This document shows, piece by piece, positions 1 through 7,209 of a DNA stretch of 17,659 nucleotides. The translations under genes were made by a program, and so were the position numbers. This DNA comes from an uncultured Oscillospiraceae bacterium (lineage in GTDB: Bacteria > Bacillota > Clostridia > Oscillospirales > Oscillospiraceae). The stretch spans positions 1 to 17,659 of the forward strand of contig CAKTZP010000030.1 of assembly GCA_934636045.1 (NCBI GenBank), given 5' to 3'. The notes under the pieces were generated by a model, which was given only the letters and a program-made list of their open reading frames with translations, had not been told where the DNA came from and made no database searches. The stretch's first letter is position 1. Every line of letters begins with the position of its first letter.

Positions 1-148
1 GCTGCGGCGTTTCGATGCACCGCATCCATTCCGTCGTCCCTCGGCGCGGCCGCCGCGCCGCAAAGTAGACCGGAATGCTCAGCCCCGCCAGCACCGCCAC
101 GGCGCCCAGCAGGATCAGCAGCAAAACAGGAAAGCCTCGCAGATCCAT
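1..148 (-). CDS. Small membrane protein, N-terminal part (cut by window edge)
   Basis: Only the first 49 codons are visible and the gene continues beyond the left edge. The ATG (complement of 146-148) is preceded by a strong GGAGGAACT Shine-Dalgarno about 7 nt upstream, which is the main support for a real gene. The peptide opens with a single hydrophobic segment (about residues 6-30, rich in Leu, Val and Ala). A basic stretch (ARRPRR, about 31-36) follows. That pattern suggests one membrane span with the C-terminal side in the cytoplasm. I do not recognise the family and no function can be given. It is read in the same direction as the M20/DUF3810/MFS operon but is separated from it by about 350 non-coding bases, so it probably has its own promoter. 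Confidence 0.6.
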   Translation of the reverse strand, partial: MDLRGFPVLLLILLGAVAVLAGLSIPVYFAARRPRRGTTEWMRCIETPQ

Positions 149-499
149 GGAGAGTTCCTCCTCTATCTATCGTTTGTCTGTGTGTTGCAGGAGAGAGGTT
201 GCGCTATGCGTGAGGGTTTGTCATGGAATCCAAAGTTGATCTTTGCGTAGGGCGCGATGCCCACATCGCGCCGCGAATTTCGGACGCAGAATCGATGGTG
301 CCTGCACCGGGGCGTCACACCCGCAAGGGGTATGCCGCATCCGTAAGGCGGCACAGCCGCCAACGGCTGCGCTAACGACGCCGCCTCCTACAGGGGTGCA
401 CGGCTCCGACATCGTACGGTAGGGGACGGCGTCCCCGACGTCCCGAACCCTGTGCCGAGGGCACGCTGGAATGCGGGAATACGATATCAATATACCGGG
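149..499. other. Non-coding region with several small palindromes
   Basis: About 350 bases with no convincing gene: the short open frames here lack ribosome sites and family-like sequence. The stretch holds one copy of a 32-nt palindromic repeat (244-275). It also has a short GC-rich palindrome, GGGGACG-G-CGTCCCC (422-436), and small inverted repeats such as GCGGC-ACA-GCCGC around 340-360 and GTGCC-CTC-GGCAC around 451-463. The region lies downstream of the MFS gene, but no hairpin followed by a T-tract on the minus strand marks a classic terminator. It reads as an accumulation of the GC-rich intergenic repeats common in Oscillospirales genomes. Confidence 0.6.
244..275 (+). repeat. 32-nt palindromic dispersed repeat, copy 1
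   Basis: The unit contains a perfect 9-bp inverted repeat, GGCGCGATG (251-259) and CATCGCGCC (264-272), around a 4-nt loop, CCCA. A second copy, in inverse orientation, lies at 12970-13001 and differs at one loop base only (31 of 32 identical). It could form a hairpin in RNA or cruciform DNA. It has the character of a REP-like or MITE-like intergenic element. Confidence 0.8.
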
Positions 500-1690
500 T
501 CAGGCGCCGACGGTCTGGTCGACACGTTGGCGGGAGAGGAAGGTCAGCAGCAGCCCGGCCGCGGACAGGACAAGGCAGAAAATCAGCATGCCGTTAACGC
601 CGACCGTGTCGATCAGCACACCGCCGAGGACATAGGCCAGCAGGCAGCCGAGGGTATTCGTCGCGCCGAGGTAGGTCTGGCCCTTGACAACATTGCGGCG
701 GTCGATGACCGTGCCGACGTAGTAGACCGAGCTGACGACCATGACCGCGAAGCCGAGCGCCTGTGTGACCTGCGCCAGATACAGGCCCCATGCGCCGGGC
801 AGCACCAGCGTCAGCAGCAGCCGCAGCGTCATGAACACGCTGGAAACCAGCAGCCACAGATCGCAGCGCAGCAGGCGCAGCATCTTCGTGAACAGGAACA
901 TCGTGGGCAGCTCGATGAGCGCCGCGATCATCAGCGCCGTGCCCTGCAGGTCGGTGGCCGCGTTGGCGTCGGCAGCGGGGAGCTTGCTCTGTGCGATGCG
1001 GAACATGCAGTTGCTCAGGGCGTTATGGCCGATGTAAAGCAGGACGATGCCGACAAGAAGCACGGCAAAGCGAGGGTTTTTGCGGAAAAACTCGCCCGCG
1101 GAGTCCGGCTTTTGCTCCGGCTCGTCCTTGCTCCGGCTGTCCACCGCAGGGAAAAGCAGCGCCGCGGCCACCACGCCCAGCGCCATCACCGCGCCGGACA
1201 GGGGAATCGCCTGACGGCCGAGCCAGCCGATGAGCAGCGCGGCCAGCCGCGCGCCGAGGCCGAACCACGTTGAGCCAATGCCGCGCGCGAGGCCGAAATT
1301 GATACGGTAGCCGCTGTGGATGCCCGCCATGCCCAAGGCGTTGGCAAACGACGGCATGACCTGAAGCGCGACACACGACGCGGCAAACAGCAGCGCTGCA
1401 GCCGCCGTGCCGAGGGGCAGCAGAGTCAAAAGCGCGCAGATGGCGCTGCATGCCGCGGAGAGTATGAGCACGCGCCGCGCGTCCGTCCGCTCGGCCAGCG
1501 CCGTCAGCGGCGGCTGGAGCGCGAAGGACAGCCCCGTGGCGATGCCGAGGATCAGCCCGGCTAGGCTGTCTGTCAGCAGCAGGCGCTCGGTCATGTACTG
1601 GTTCGTATAGGAGAACATGAAGCCGTATTCCGCCCAGACGAAGAGCTGCACCATAGCGTATTGAACTGTAAAATTTTGTTTTTTGTTCAT
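500..1690 (-). CDS. MFS transporter (MFS_1_like, LacY/nucleoside-symporter-like group)
   Basis: A 396-residue inner-membrane transporter with about 12 hydrophobic spans arranged as two six-span halves. A charged cytoplasmic loop (about residues 184-207, many Lys, Asp and Glu) separates them. The RGIGS motif at 136-140 in the first half resembles the R-x-x-GS signature of the MFS_1_like group related to LacY and nucleoside symporters. The substrate cannot be read from the sequence. The start codon overlaps the DUF3810 stop in an ATGA tetranucleotide (1687-1690). The GAGGG inside the end of the upstream gene is its likely ribosome site, so translation is probably coupled. As the last gene of an M20 amidohydrolase-DUF3810-MFS operon it may import the amidohydrolase substrate or export a product; that role is inference. 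The length fits a complete MFS protein. Confidence 0.85.
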   Translation of the reverse strand: MNKKQNFTVQYAMVQLFVWAEYGFMFSYTNQYMTERLLLTDSLAGLILGIATGLSFALQPPLTALAERTDARRVLILSAACSAICALLTLLPLGTAAAALLFAASCVALQVMPSFANALGMAGIHSGYRINFGLARGIGSTWFGLGARLAALLIGWLGRQAIPLSGAVMALGVVAAALLFPAVDSRSKDEPEQKPDSAGEFFRKNPRFAVLLVGIVLLYIGHNALSNCMFRIAQSKLPAADANAATDLQGTALMIAALIELPTMFLFTKMLRLLRCDLWLLVSSVFMTLRLLLTLVLPGAWGLYLAQVTQALGFAVMVVSSVYYVGTVIDRRNVVKGQTYLGATNTLGCLLAYVLGGVLIDTVGVNGMLIFCLVLSAAGLLLTFLSRQRVDQTVGA

Positions 1691-2757
1691 CTTATTACAC
1701 CCTCAAAATACCAAGTTAAAAGCAAATCGGCAACCTCGCCATAGGACTGCATGCCGCTGTCGACGGAGAAGGCCTTCAGGTAGCCCTCATAGACCGAATC
1801 GTGGATCTCAATGGCCTTTTCGTCCTCGACGGCCTCGTAGTGCTTACTGCTGGCGCGGAAATCGTTCAGCAGCAGGCTGCTGCAGCCCGCAGCAACCTCC
1901 TGTGCGGCGGTCGGGTCGACCTTGGAAAGCGCATTGTAACAGTAAATATAAGCCAGATAGTAGCCCGAGTAGCGGAATTCCGCCCGGTTGCTTGCGTCAC
2001 AGGCCAAAAACGCGGCGAAGTTTGCCTCATCCTCCCGCGCGAAGGCCATGCGGTGACCGATCTCGTGCGCCATCGTGAAGGGCATGGACGCCTGGAAGGT
2101 CGTGGTGCTGACGGTGCTCTCGCCGGTCAGACACACGAAGACACCCGTCGTGCCGGTCTTGCCCATCAGAGGGCTGGAAAGCAGCTTTTTCACCCGCACG
2201 GTTGAACCGTCGAAGCATTCGTACCGCTGCGCAAGAGCATTGTAGCCGTCGCCCGCGTGCGCGGCGAGGTCGGAAAAGTCGTACGCGACCATCACGCCGT
2301 CGGCATCGCGCTCGACCTCTGCGGCCAGCTCGTTGGCGCGGTCGCGGTAGTAGGCCGTGGCCTCCTTGAGCTCGGCGGGCGTGTACTGCCGGTCGGGCAG
2401 TCCGAGACGCTCGGTCATCGGCGGAGCATAGTAGTTCAGCCCCCATAACGCAATATAAAGCGTTACAAGCGTGCAGACCGAAAGCAGCAGCCCCGTCAGC
2501 CAGCGCACCATCCGCCGCTTGATGATCGCCCGCACCAGCGAGACAAAGAACCAAAGAATCAGCAGCGCCAGACAGAGCTCCCACAGCGCAAAGGGGAAAA
2601 TCGAGGTGATCCCGGCCAAAACGCCGAGGACCCACCGCGAAAATGCGGGATAAAACGAGAAAAAGAGCGGATTTAAGTAGTTTGCCGCGAGCAGCAGCAG
2701 CGCGGTGAGCACAACCAGCGTGCCGGCGGAAATCAGACGCAAAATAGATTTTGTCAT
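1687..2757 (-). CDS. DUF3810 family membrane protein, putative zinc metallopeptidase
   Basis: A 356-residue protein. The N-terminal third holds about three hydrophobic segments (roughly residues 8-34, 42-77 and 86-107), and a soluble domain follows. The soluble part has an HEIGH motif (residues 231-235) followed by REDEAN (241-246). This is the H-E-x-x-H plus downstream Glu pattern of zincin-type metallopeptidases and is typical of DUF3810 proteins. The soluble domain after the third span probably faces outward, but topology is inferred only from hydrophobicity. The ATG sits 26 nt after the M20 stop with a GAGGAT site upstream, and the stop overlaps the MFS start (ATGA). Co-translation with an amidohydrolase and a transporter hints at handling peptides or amide conjugates, but no substrate is known. 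Family assignment is fairly sure; enzymatic activity is inferred from the motif. Confidence 0.8.
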   Translation of the reverse strand: MTKSILRLISAGTLVVLTALLLLAANYLNPLFFSFYPAFSRWVLGVLAGITSIFPFALWELCLALLILWFFVSLVRAIIKRRMVRWLTGLLLSVCTLVTLYIALWGLNYYAPPMTERLGLPDRQYTPAELKEATAYYRDRANELAAEVERDADGVMVAYDFSDLAAHAGDGYNALAQRYECFDGSTVRVKKLLSSPLMGKTGTTGVFVCLTGESTVSTTTFQASMPFTMAHEIGHRMAFAREDEANFAAFLACDASNRAEFRYSGYYLAYIYCYNALSKVDPTAAQEVAAGCSSLLLNDFRASSKHYEAVEDEKAIEIHDSVYEGYLKAFSVDSGMQSYGEVADLLLTWYFEGVIR

Positions 2758-2783
2758 AGCAGGATATCCTCAAGAAATACGTG

Positions 2784-3839
2784 TTACAGGAGCAATTGGT
2801 AGAGCTCTGCGCCGCGCGCGAGCACGGCCTCGTCAAAGTCAAAGCTCGGGCTGTGCAGCGGCGCGCCGCCCGTTCCGAGCCAGAAAAACACACCCGGAAC
2901 GCGCGCCTGATAGGCGGAAAAATCCTCCGTGATGGCCGTCGGCGTCGCCTCGGCGATCGGAAAGCGCGCGCGCGCTCGCGCGAGCAGCGCCGCGTCATTG
3001 GTCACCGGCGGATAGCCCTCGCTGCAGTGGATCGTGATGTTACAGCCGGTCTCGGACGCGATCTGCGCCGCGATCCCGTCCAGCGCGCCGCGTATGGCGA
3101 AGAATTCCGCATCCTCGAGGCAGCGCAGCGTGCCCTCCAGCCGCGTGCGGTCGCTCACGGCGTTGCGCACCGTGCCGCTCTCCATCCGCCCGAAGCGGAG
3201 GATGCAGTCGTGCTGCTCAGAGAGCTTGTAAAGTGACGAAATCAGGCGCATTCCGGCCGCCAGCGCGTCGCAGCCGTCGCGCCAGCGCGCAATGTGGACG
3301 CTTTTGCCGGTGATCTCGGCGGTCAGCTCGCACGAGCGCGACATCAGCCCGCCCGCCTTGGACGCGACGACGCCCGCCGGAAGCTCCGGCCAGAGGTGCA
3401 GACCGTAGATTTCGCGCACGTGGTACGTTTCCAGCAGCCCCGTGCGGCAAATCGGCTCCGCGCCGCCGGTCGTTTCCTCTGCAGGCTCAAAGATCAGCAG
3501 CACGTTACGGGATTGCTTGTGCAATGCTAGATGGTCGGCCAGCGCCAGCAGCATGGCCATGTGGCCGTCGTGGCCGCAGGCGTGCATTTTTCCGGGATGC
3601 TGCGAGGCGAAGGGCAGGCCGGTCTGCTCCGTCACGGGCAGCGCGTCCATGTCGCTGCGGAAGGCGACGGTCTCGGCCGCGCCGAAGTCGAAGTAGGCGC
3701 AGACCGCGTCGCCGCAGGGCGAAAACACGCGGCACGGCAGCGCCGCCAGCCGCGCGCGCAGATACGCCGCCGTCTCCGGCAGCTGCCAGTCCAGCTCCGG
3801 GATCCGATGCAGCGCCCGCCGGTCAGCAGATAAAGACAT
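2784..3839 (-). CDS. M20 family metallo-amidohydrolase (aminoacylase/hippurate hydrolase-like)
   Basis: A 351-residue cytosolic hydrolase of the M20D/amidohydrolase type, which removes acyl groups from N-acyl amino acids or related amides. Expected metal-site elements are present: CGHDGH (residues 88-93), the EPAEET stretch (118-123) with the catalytic/bridging Glu pair, His148 in GLHLWP, and a late His329 in PLHSP. The HRIPEL start (11-16) matches the HR.PEL family signature. A longer reading frame opens at 3989. I choose the ATG at 3837-3839 because GGAGG lies 7 nt upstream, the protein then begins at the family's normal position, and the upstream extension contains the -10 promoter element. 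It heads the operon with DUF3810 and MFS. The lid-domain His sits in GKSVHIARW, which differs from the usual GxxAHAAxPH, so substrate preference may be unusual. Confidence 0.88.
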   Translation of the reverse strand: MSLSADRRALHRIPELDWQLPETAAYLRARLAALPCRVFSPCGDAVCAYFDFGAAETVAFRSDMDALPVTEQTGLPFASQHPGKMHACGHDGHMAMLLALADHLALHKQSRNVLLIFEPAEETTGGAEPICRTGLLETYHVREIYGLHLWPELPAGVVASKAGGLMSRSCELTAEITGKSVHIARWRDGCDALAAGMRLISSLYKLSEQHDCILRFGRMESGTVRNAVSDRTRLEGTLRCLEDAEFFAIRGALDGIAAQIASETGCNITIHCSEGYPPVTNDAALLARARARFPIAEATPTAITEDFSAYQARVPGVFFWLGTGGAPLHSPSFDFDEAVLARGAELYQLLL

Positions 3840-3977
3840 AAGAAAACCTCCAGCGGTGAAGTGATCGAGCATCATGAAAAGATAGCGCATAGGGGCGGAC
3901 GCCCGCAGCCGCCCGGCCGGCACAAGCGATTTCGCAGCCGGGGTCTGCAATCGGATGGCCGGGAATTCATTGATCAT

Positions 3978-4006
3978 AGTATACCGCATCCTGCAGGGAT
4001 TTGCAA
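3978..4006 (-). promoter_or_regulatory. Sigma-A-type promoter for the M20-DUF3810-MFS operon
   Basis: On the minus strand, TTGCAA (4001-4006) and TATACT (3978-3983) are separated by exactly 17 bases, which is close to consensus. Transcription would start near 3971 and leave a leader of about 130 nt before the M20 ATG. That leader includes a GC-rich inverted repeat (GGGCGG at 3893-3898 and CCGCCC at 3909-3914). No recognisable riboswitch was seen in it. Confidence 0.75.
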
Positions 4007-4030
4007 GAACTGCTTTTTTGCCGGAACGGG

Positions 4031-4059
4031 TGGAAATCCGGCGCGGGATGCGCTATAAT
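4031..4059 (+). promoter_or_regulatory. Probable promoter of the cobalamin operon
   Basis: A perfect TATAAT (4054-4059) lies 17 bases after a weak TGGAAA -35 (4031-4036, four of six consensus matches). Transcription would begin around 4066, only about 20 nt before the ATG at 4089, so the leader is too short for a cobalamin riboswitch. The element lies back to back with the divergent M20 promoter, so the two operons share an upstream region of under 100 bp. Confidence 0.65.
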
Positions 4060-4088
4060 GGTCGCAGAAAACGGAAGGAGGGGGTCGC

Positions 4089-4841
4089 ATGCAGCGGCAG
4101 CGGCTATATTTGTCCGGCATGGACGCCGGAGCGGCGGAGCTGGCGCGCCGGGAGGGACTGGGGCTGGAGCTGACGGCCTTCGCCTACGCGCCGAATCTGA
4201 CGGATGAAACGCAGCTTCAAATTGCAAAAGCGCAGCTTTCCGGCGTGGCGCGTGCGTGGCTGCATGCGCCGTTTGCGGAGCTGTTTCCGTGCGCGATCGA
4301 CCCAATGGTGCGCGAGGTTGCAAAGCGGCGCTTGCGCCAGACGCTCGGGGTTGCGGCACAGCTCGGCGTTTCCCGGCTGGTTGTCCATGCGGGGTTTGTT
4401 CCGCATGTGTATTTTCCGGAATGGTTTGTCGAACAAAGCGTCATTTTCTGGAGGGAATTTTTGCGGGATGCACCGGAAACCCTTTGCCTCGCGCTGGAAA
4501 ATGTGATGGAGCCCTCGCCGGAGATGCTGGTCGAGATCGTGCAGCAGGTCGATGACCCGCGGCTCGGGCTGTGCTTCGATGTCGGCCACGCGAACTCGGA
4601 GGTCAGCCGCATGCCGCCGCTGGAATGGCTCGCGCCGATGGCGCCGTGGCTGCGGCACTTCCACCTGCACAACAACCGCGGGGGCGACGACCTGCACGCC
4701 CCGCTCGGCGAGGGGACGATCCCCATGGCCGAGCTCCTCGCGGCGGCGCAGCGCCTGTGCCCGAACGCCAGCTTTACGCTGGAATCGCAGAACTGCTCGG
4801 CCTCGCTTCGCTGGCTGAGGGAACACGGAGAGCTGCAATGA
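4089..4841 (+). CDS. TIM-barrel sugar phosphate isomerase/epimerase-like protein
   Basis: A 250-residue protein of the xylose-isomerase-like TIM-barrel (AP endonuclease 2) superfamily. Likely divalent-metal ligands sit at the expected strand ends: Glu137 in LENV, Asp164 and His167 in FDVGHAN, the HFHLHNN cluster (190-196), Asp201 and His203 in DDLHAPLGEG, and Glu232 in LESQ. The substrate is unknown; family members act on sugars, sugar phosphates or damaged DNA. The ATG has a strong GGAAGGAGGGGG site just upstream. The stop overlaps the cobT start as ATGA, so the two are probably translationally coupled. That makes a role near lower-ligand or ribose-phosphate metabolism attractive, though it is inference. 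It is not one of the classical cobalamin biosynthesis enzymes. Calling it an endonuclease is less likely, since it is short and has no nearby repair partner in this operon. Confidence 0.82.
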   Translation: MQRQRLYLSGMDAGAAELARREGLGLELTAFAYAPNLTDETQLQIAKAQLSGVARAWLHAPFAELFPCAIDPMVREVAKRRLRQTLGVAAQLGVSRLVVHAGFVPHVYFPEWFVEQSVIFWREFLRDAPETLCLALENVMEPSPEMLVEIVQQVDDPRLGLCFDVGHANSEVSRMPPLEWLAPMAPWLRHFHLHNNRGGDDLHAPLGEGTIPMAELLAAAQRLCPNASFTLESQNCSASLRWLREHGELQ

Positions 4842-5941
4842 CACAGGATGAATTCAATTCCGTAATCAATCAAATTGCGCCGCTGGACGAGCAGCTGCTC
4901 GACCGGGCACGCCGCCGGCAGGCCGCGCTTGCCAAGCCGCCGGGCAGTCTCGGCGCGCTCGAGGACTACGCCGTCCGGCTGGCGGGCATCACAGGGCGGC
5001 TGTGCCCCAAAATGGACCGCTGCTGTGTTCTGGTCTTCGCGGCGGATAACGGCGTGGTCGCTGAGGGCGTTTCGTCCGCGCCGGCCTCGGTCACGCTGGC
5101 GCAGACAATTAATATGACGAAACATATCACCGGTATGTCGGCGATCGCGCATCACTTCGGCGACGAAATCTGCGTCGTCGATGTCGGCATCGATACGGAG
5201 CGTGAAATTCCCGGTGTCCTGCCGCGCAAAATCCGCCGCGGAACGGGGAACATTGCGCGCGAAGCGGCCATGACGCGGCAGCAGGCGCTCGATGCGCTCG
5301 GCGTCGGCATCGATGTGGCGCGTCAAGCGGCAAAGGAAGCCGTAACCGCCGTTGGCATCGGCGAAATGGGCATCGGCAACACGACGACCTCCGCGGCCGT
5401 CCTTGCCGCGCTGACCGGCGCGGCGGCGGAGGACGTGACCGGGCGCGGCGGCGGCCTGACGGACGCGGGCTTCGCGCGGAAAAAAGGGGTGCTCCGGCAG
5501 GCGCTGGCGCTGCACAGCCCCGACGCGGGCGACCCGGTCGGCGTGCTCGCGGCCGTCGGGGGGCTCGACCTTGCGGCCATGACGGGCGCGTATCTCGGCT
5601 GCGCCGCGGCGCGCGTCCCGGCAGTGGTGGACGGTTACATCTCTATTGTTGCTGCGTTATGCGCTGTTCGCCTTTGCCCTGCCGTGCGCGATTTTCTCTT
5701 TTTGTCCCATGCGTCCTATGAGGTCGGCTACCGGCTGGCTGCGGCAGAGCTCGGACACGAGCCGTGCTTGCTGCTGGGCATGCGGCTGGGCGAAGGGAGC
5801 GGCTGCCCGATCTTCTTCCGTGTTTTGGAGGCGGCGTGCGCCGCAATGTCCGATATGGCGACCTTTGAAGAAGCAAAAATTCAGGACGATTACCTTGCGC
5901 CCATCCGCGCGCAGGACAGCTTTACGGTGAGAAAATCATGA
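4838..5941 (+). CDS. cobT: Nicotinate-nucleotide--dimethylbenzimidazole phosphoribosyltransferase
   Basis: A 367-residue cytosolic enzyme that transfers phosphoribose from nicotinate mononucleotide to a lower-ligand base, giving alpha-ribazole phosphate for the cobalamin nucleotide loop. Family signatures include KPPGSLG near the N-terminus, FAADNGV, the GIGEMGIGNTT glycine-rich loop, and GMRLGEGSG. Glu319 in that last motif is at the position of the catalytic base. The length matches typical CobT. The open frame extends upstream to 4571, but the ATG at 4838 is chosen because the protein then starts where CobT proteins start and overlaps the preceding stop as ATGA. The 3' end overlaps cobU by another ATGA. 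No base-synthesis gene (bluB or bza) is present, so the base may come from elsewhere in the genome or from salvage. Confidence 0.95.
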   Translation: MTQDEFNSVINQIAPLDEQLLDRARRRQAALAKPPGSLGALEDYAVRLAGITGRLCPKMDRCCVLVFAADNGVVAEGVSSAPASVTLAQTINMTKHITGMSAIAHHFGDEICVVDVGIDTEREIPGVLPRKIRRGTGNIAREAAMTRQQALDALGVGIDVARQAAKEAVTAVGIGEMGIGNTTTSAAVLAALTGAAAEDVTGRGGGLTDAGFARKKGVLRQALALHSPDAGDPVGVLAAVGGLDLAAMTGAYLGCAAARVPAVVDGYISIVAALCAVRLCPAVRDFLFLSHASYEVGYRLAAAELGHEPCLLLGMRLGEGSGCPIFFRVLEAACAAMSDMATFEEAKIQDDYLAPIRAQDSFTVRKS

Positions 5942-6489
5942 AAATTTTACTTGTCGGCGGCAGCAAGAGCGGCAAGAGCATGCACGCGCAGCGCCTCGCC
6001 CGTGCCCTGTCCGGCGGCGCGCCGAGGTACTATTGGGCGACCATGGAGCCGACGGACGGCGAGGACCTGGCGCGCATTGAGCGCCACCGGCGCGAGCGTG
6101 CGGGCTGGGGCTTTGCCACCGTCGAGCGCGCACGGACTCTCCCCGCAGCGCTGCCCGGTCTGAGCGCGCAGGGGACGGTGCTGTTTGACAGCGTGACTGC
6201 CTGCCTCGCGGCGGAGATGTTTCCGCCGGAGGGTGCGCCCGACGCGGACGCGGCGCAGCGCACTGCCGCCGAAATTTTGGCGGTGAGCGAACATTTTGCC
6301 AATTTTGTCTGCGTCTGCGATGCAGTTTGGAGCGATGGCGCGGTCTACGACGAGTGGACGGAGCGCTATCGCCGCGGCTTGGCCATGGTCTGCCGCGCGC
6401 TGGCCGGGCAATTTGACGTGGTTGCGGAAATCACGGCGGGACTGTCTGTGATATGGAAAGGAAAAAACCTTTATGAGACGATTGCTTGA
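5938..6489 (+). CDS. cobU: Adenosylcobinamide kinase/guanylyltransferase, divergent C-terminal half
   Basis: A 183-residue CobU homologue. CobU phosphorylates adenosylcobinamide and then transfers GMP to give adenosylcobinamide-GDP. The P-loop GGSKSGKS (residues 7-14) is intact. The motif RIERHRRER around His50 fits the CobU segment whose histidine is guanylylated during the reaction, and a W-x-x-x-T-V-E follows as expected. The usual NEVGxGIVP signature is absent: that region reads CVCDAVWSDGAVYDEW. The C-terminal segment (RGLAMVCRALAG...) still follows the CobU pattern. The start overlaps the cobT stop (ATGA), and the 3' end overlaps cobS by 17 nt. A second short CobU-like protein at 7210 keeps the motif missing here, so the two may work together. 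Confidence 0.88.
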   Translation: MKILLVGGSKSGKSMHAQRLARALSGGAPRYYWATMEPTDGEDLARIERHRRERAGWGFATVERARTLPAALPGLSAQGTVLFDSVTACLAAEMFPPEGAPDADAAQRTAAEILAVSEHFANFVCVCDAVWSDGAVYDEWTERYRRGLAMVCRALAGQFDVVAEITAGLSVIWKGKNLYETIA

Positions 6490-7204
6490 CGGCCTCGGCA
6501 TGGCATGGGGGATGTTTTTGGCGATCCCATGTCCTCTGCGCCGCTGGAACGAGGACGCGCGGGAGCAGATGCTCCTGTGGCTTCCCGGCGTCGGACTGCT
6601 TGTCGGCGGCATCTGGGTCGGCCTGTTTTTTCTGCTGCAAAATGCGGTGGCGCCCCTGCGGGCGCTGGTGCTGGCGGCTGCGCCGTGGCTTGTAACGGGA
6701 TTTATCCATCTGGACGGGTATATGGATGTCTGCGATGCGGTGCTTTCCCGGCGGGAGCTTTCCGTGCGGCAGAAAATTCTGAAGGACTCGAACTGCGGCG
6801 CCTTTGCCGTCATCGGTATGGTGCTGCTGGCGCTGGCGCAGTGGAGCTTGTTTTTTGCGGCGGACGGCGGCAGCTGGGTGGGGCTTCTGTGCATCCCGGC
6901 TGCCACGCGCGCGTGCGCTGCGTTGGCGGTTCGCGCCCTGCGCCCGATGGGAACGAGCCAGTATGCGGCATTAAAAGGCAAAAAGACTGCCGTGACCGTG
7001 CTGCTGGCCCTCGTGCTTGCGCTGTCTGTCGGTTTGCCGCCGGTGCTGGACGGCAGCTTTGCCCCCTTGGCCGCTGCGGCGGGCTATTGGCTTGCAGTCT
7101 GGTACGGCGGCCGCCAGCTCGGCGGCATGTCCGGCGACGTCTCCGGCTTCGCGCTCACGCTCGGCGAGCTGGCGGGCGTGGCAGTCTGGGCTTTGGTGAG
7201 GTGA
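6473..7204 (+). CDS. cobS: Adenosylcobinamide-GDP ribazoletransferase (cobalamin synthase)
   Basis: A 243-residue polytopic inner-membrane enzyme that joins adenosylcobinamide-GDP to alpha-ribazole (phosphate). The signature HLDGYMDVCDA (79-89) carries the Asp residues thought to bind metal. KDSNCGAFAV (104-113) and GGMSGDVSGF (217-226) match further conserved family blocks. Five to seven hydrophobic segments lie between and around them. The length is typical. The ATG lies inside the end of cobU, giving a 17-nt overlap, with a GGAAAGGA site about 9 nt upstream. The stop is followed after 5 nt by the next CobU-like gene. The Tyr-Met in DGYMD replaces the more common Leu-Ala, a mild variation. 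Confidence 0.93.
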   Translation: MRRLLDGLGMAWGMFLAIPCPLRRWNEDAREQMLLWLPGVGLLVGGIWVGLFFLLQNAVAPLRALVLAAAPWLVTGFIHLDGYMDVCDAVLSRRELSVRQKILKDSNCGAFAVIGMVLLALAQWSLFFAADGGSWVGLLCIPAATRACAALAVRALRPMGTSQYAALKGKKTAVTVLLALVLALSVGLPPVLDGSFAPLAAAAGYWLAVWYGGRQLGGMSGDVSGFALTLGELAGVAVWALVR

Positions 7205-7209
7205 AGGAA

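Noticed and set aside
452..1273. 273-residue open frame on the plus strand
   Set aside because: It lies antisense to the MFS gene, is very rich in Gln, Arg, Ala and Asp, and has no family motif or ribosome site. It is a shadow of high-GC coding DNA.
2027..2998. 323-residue minus-strand open frame
   Set aside because: It overlaps the DUF3810 and M20 genes in another frame and is Arg/Ala-rich with no recognisable domain.
3840..3989. 50-residue N-terminal extension of the M20 gene
   Set aside because: The extension contains the -10 promoter region, lacks a ribosome site, and makes the protein longer than its family. The GGAGG at the 3839 start decides it.
4060..4088. Cobalamin riboswitch ahead of the cobalamin operon
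   Set aside because: The predicted leader is about 20 nt, too short for a B12 riboswitch, and no B12-box-like sequence was seen in the divergent region.
4571..4837. 89-residue N-terminal extension of cobT
   Set aside because: It is the out-of-frame shadow of the TIM-barrel gene. CobT homology starts at 4838.
4217..5515. 432-residue minus-strand open frame
   Set aside because: It lies antisense to the TIM-barrel gene and cobT, with Arg-rich low-complexity composition, whereas the plus-strand genes have clear family motifs.
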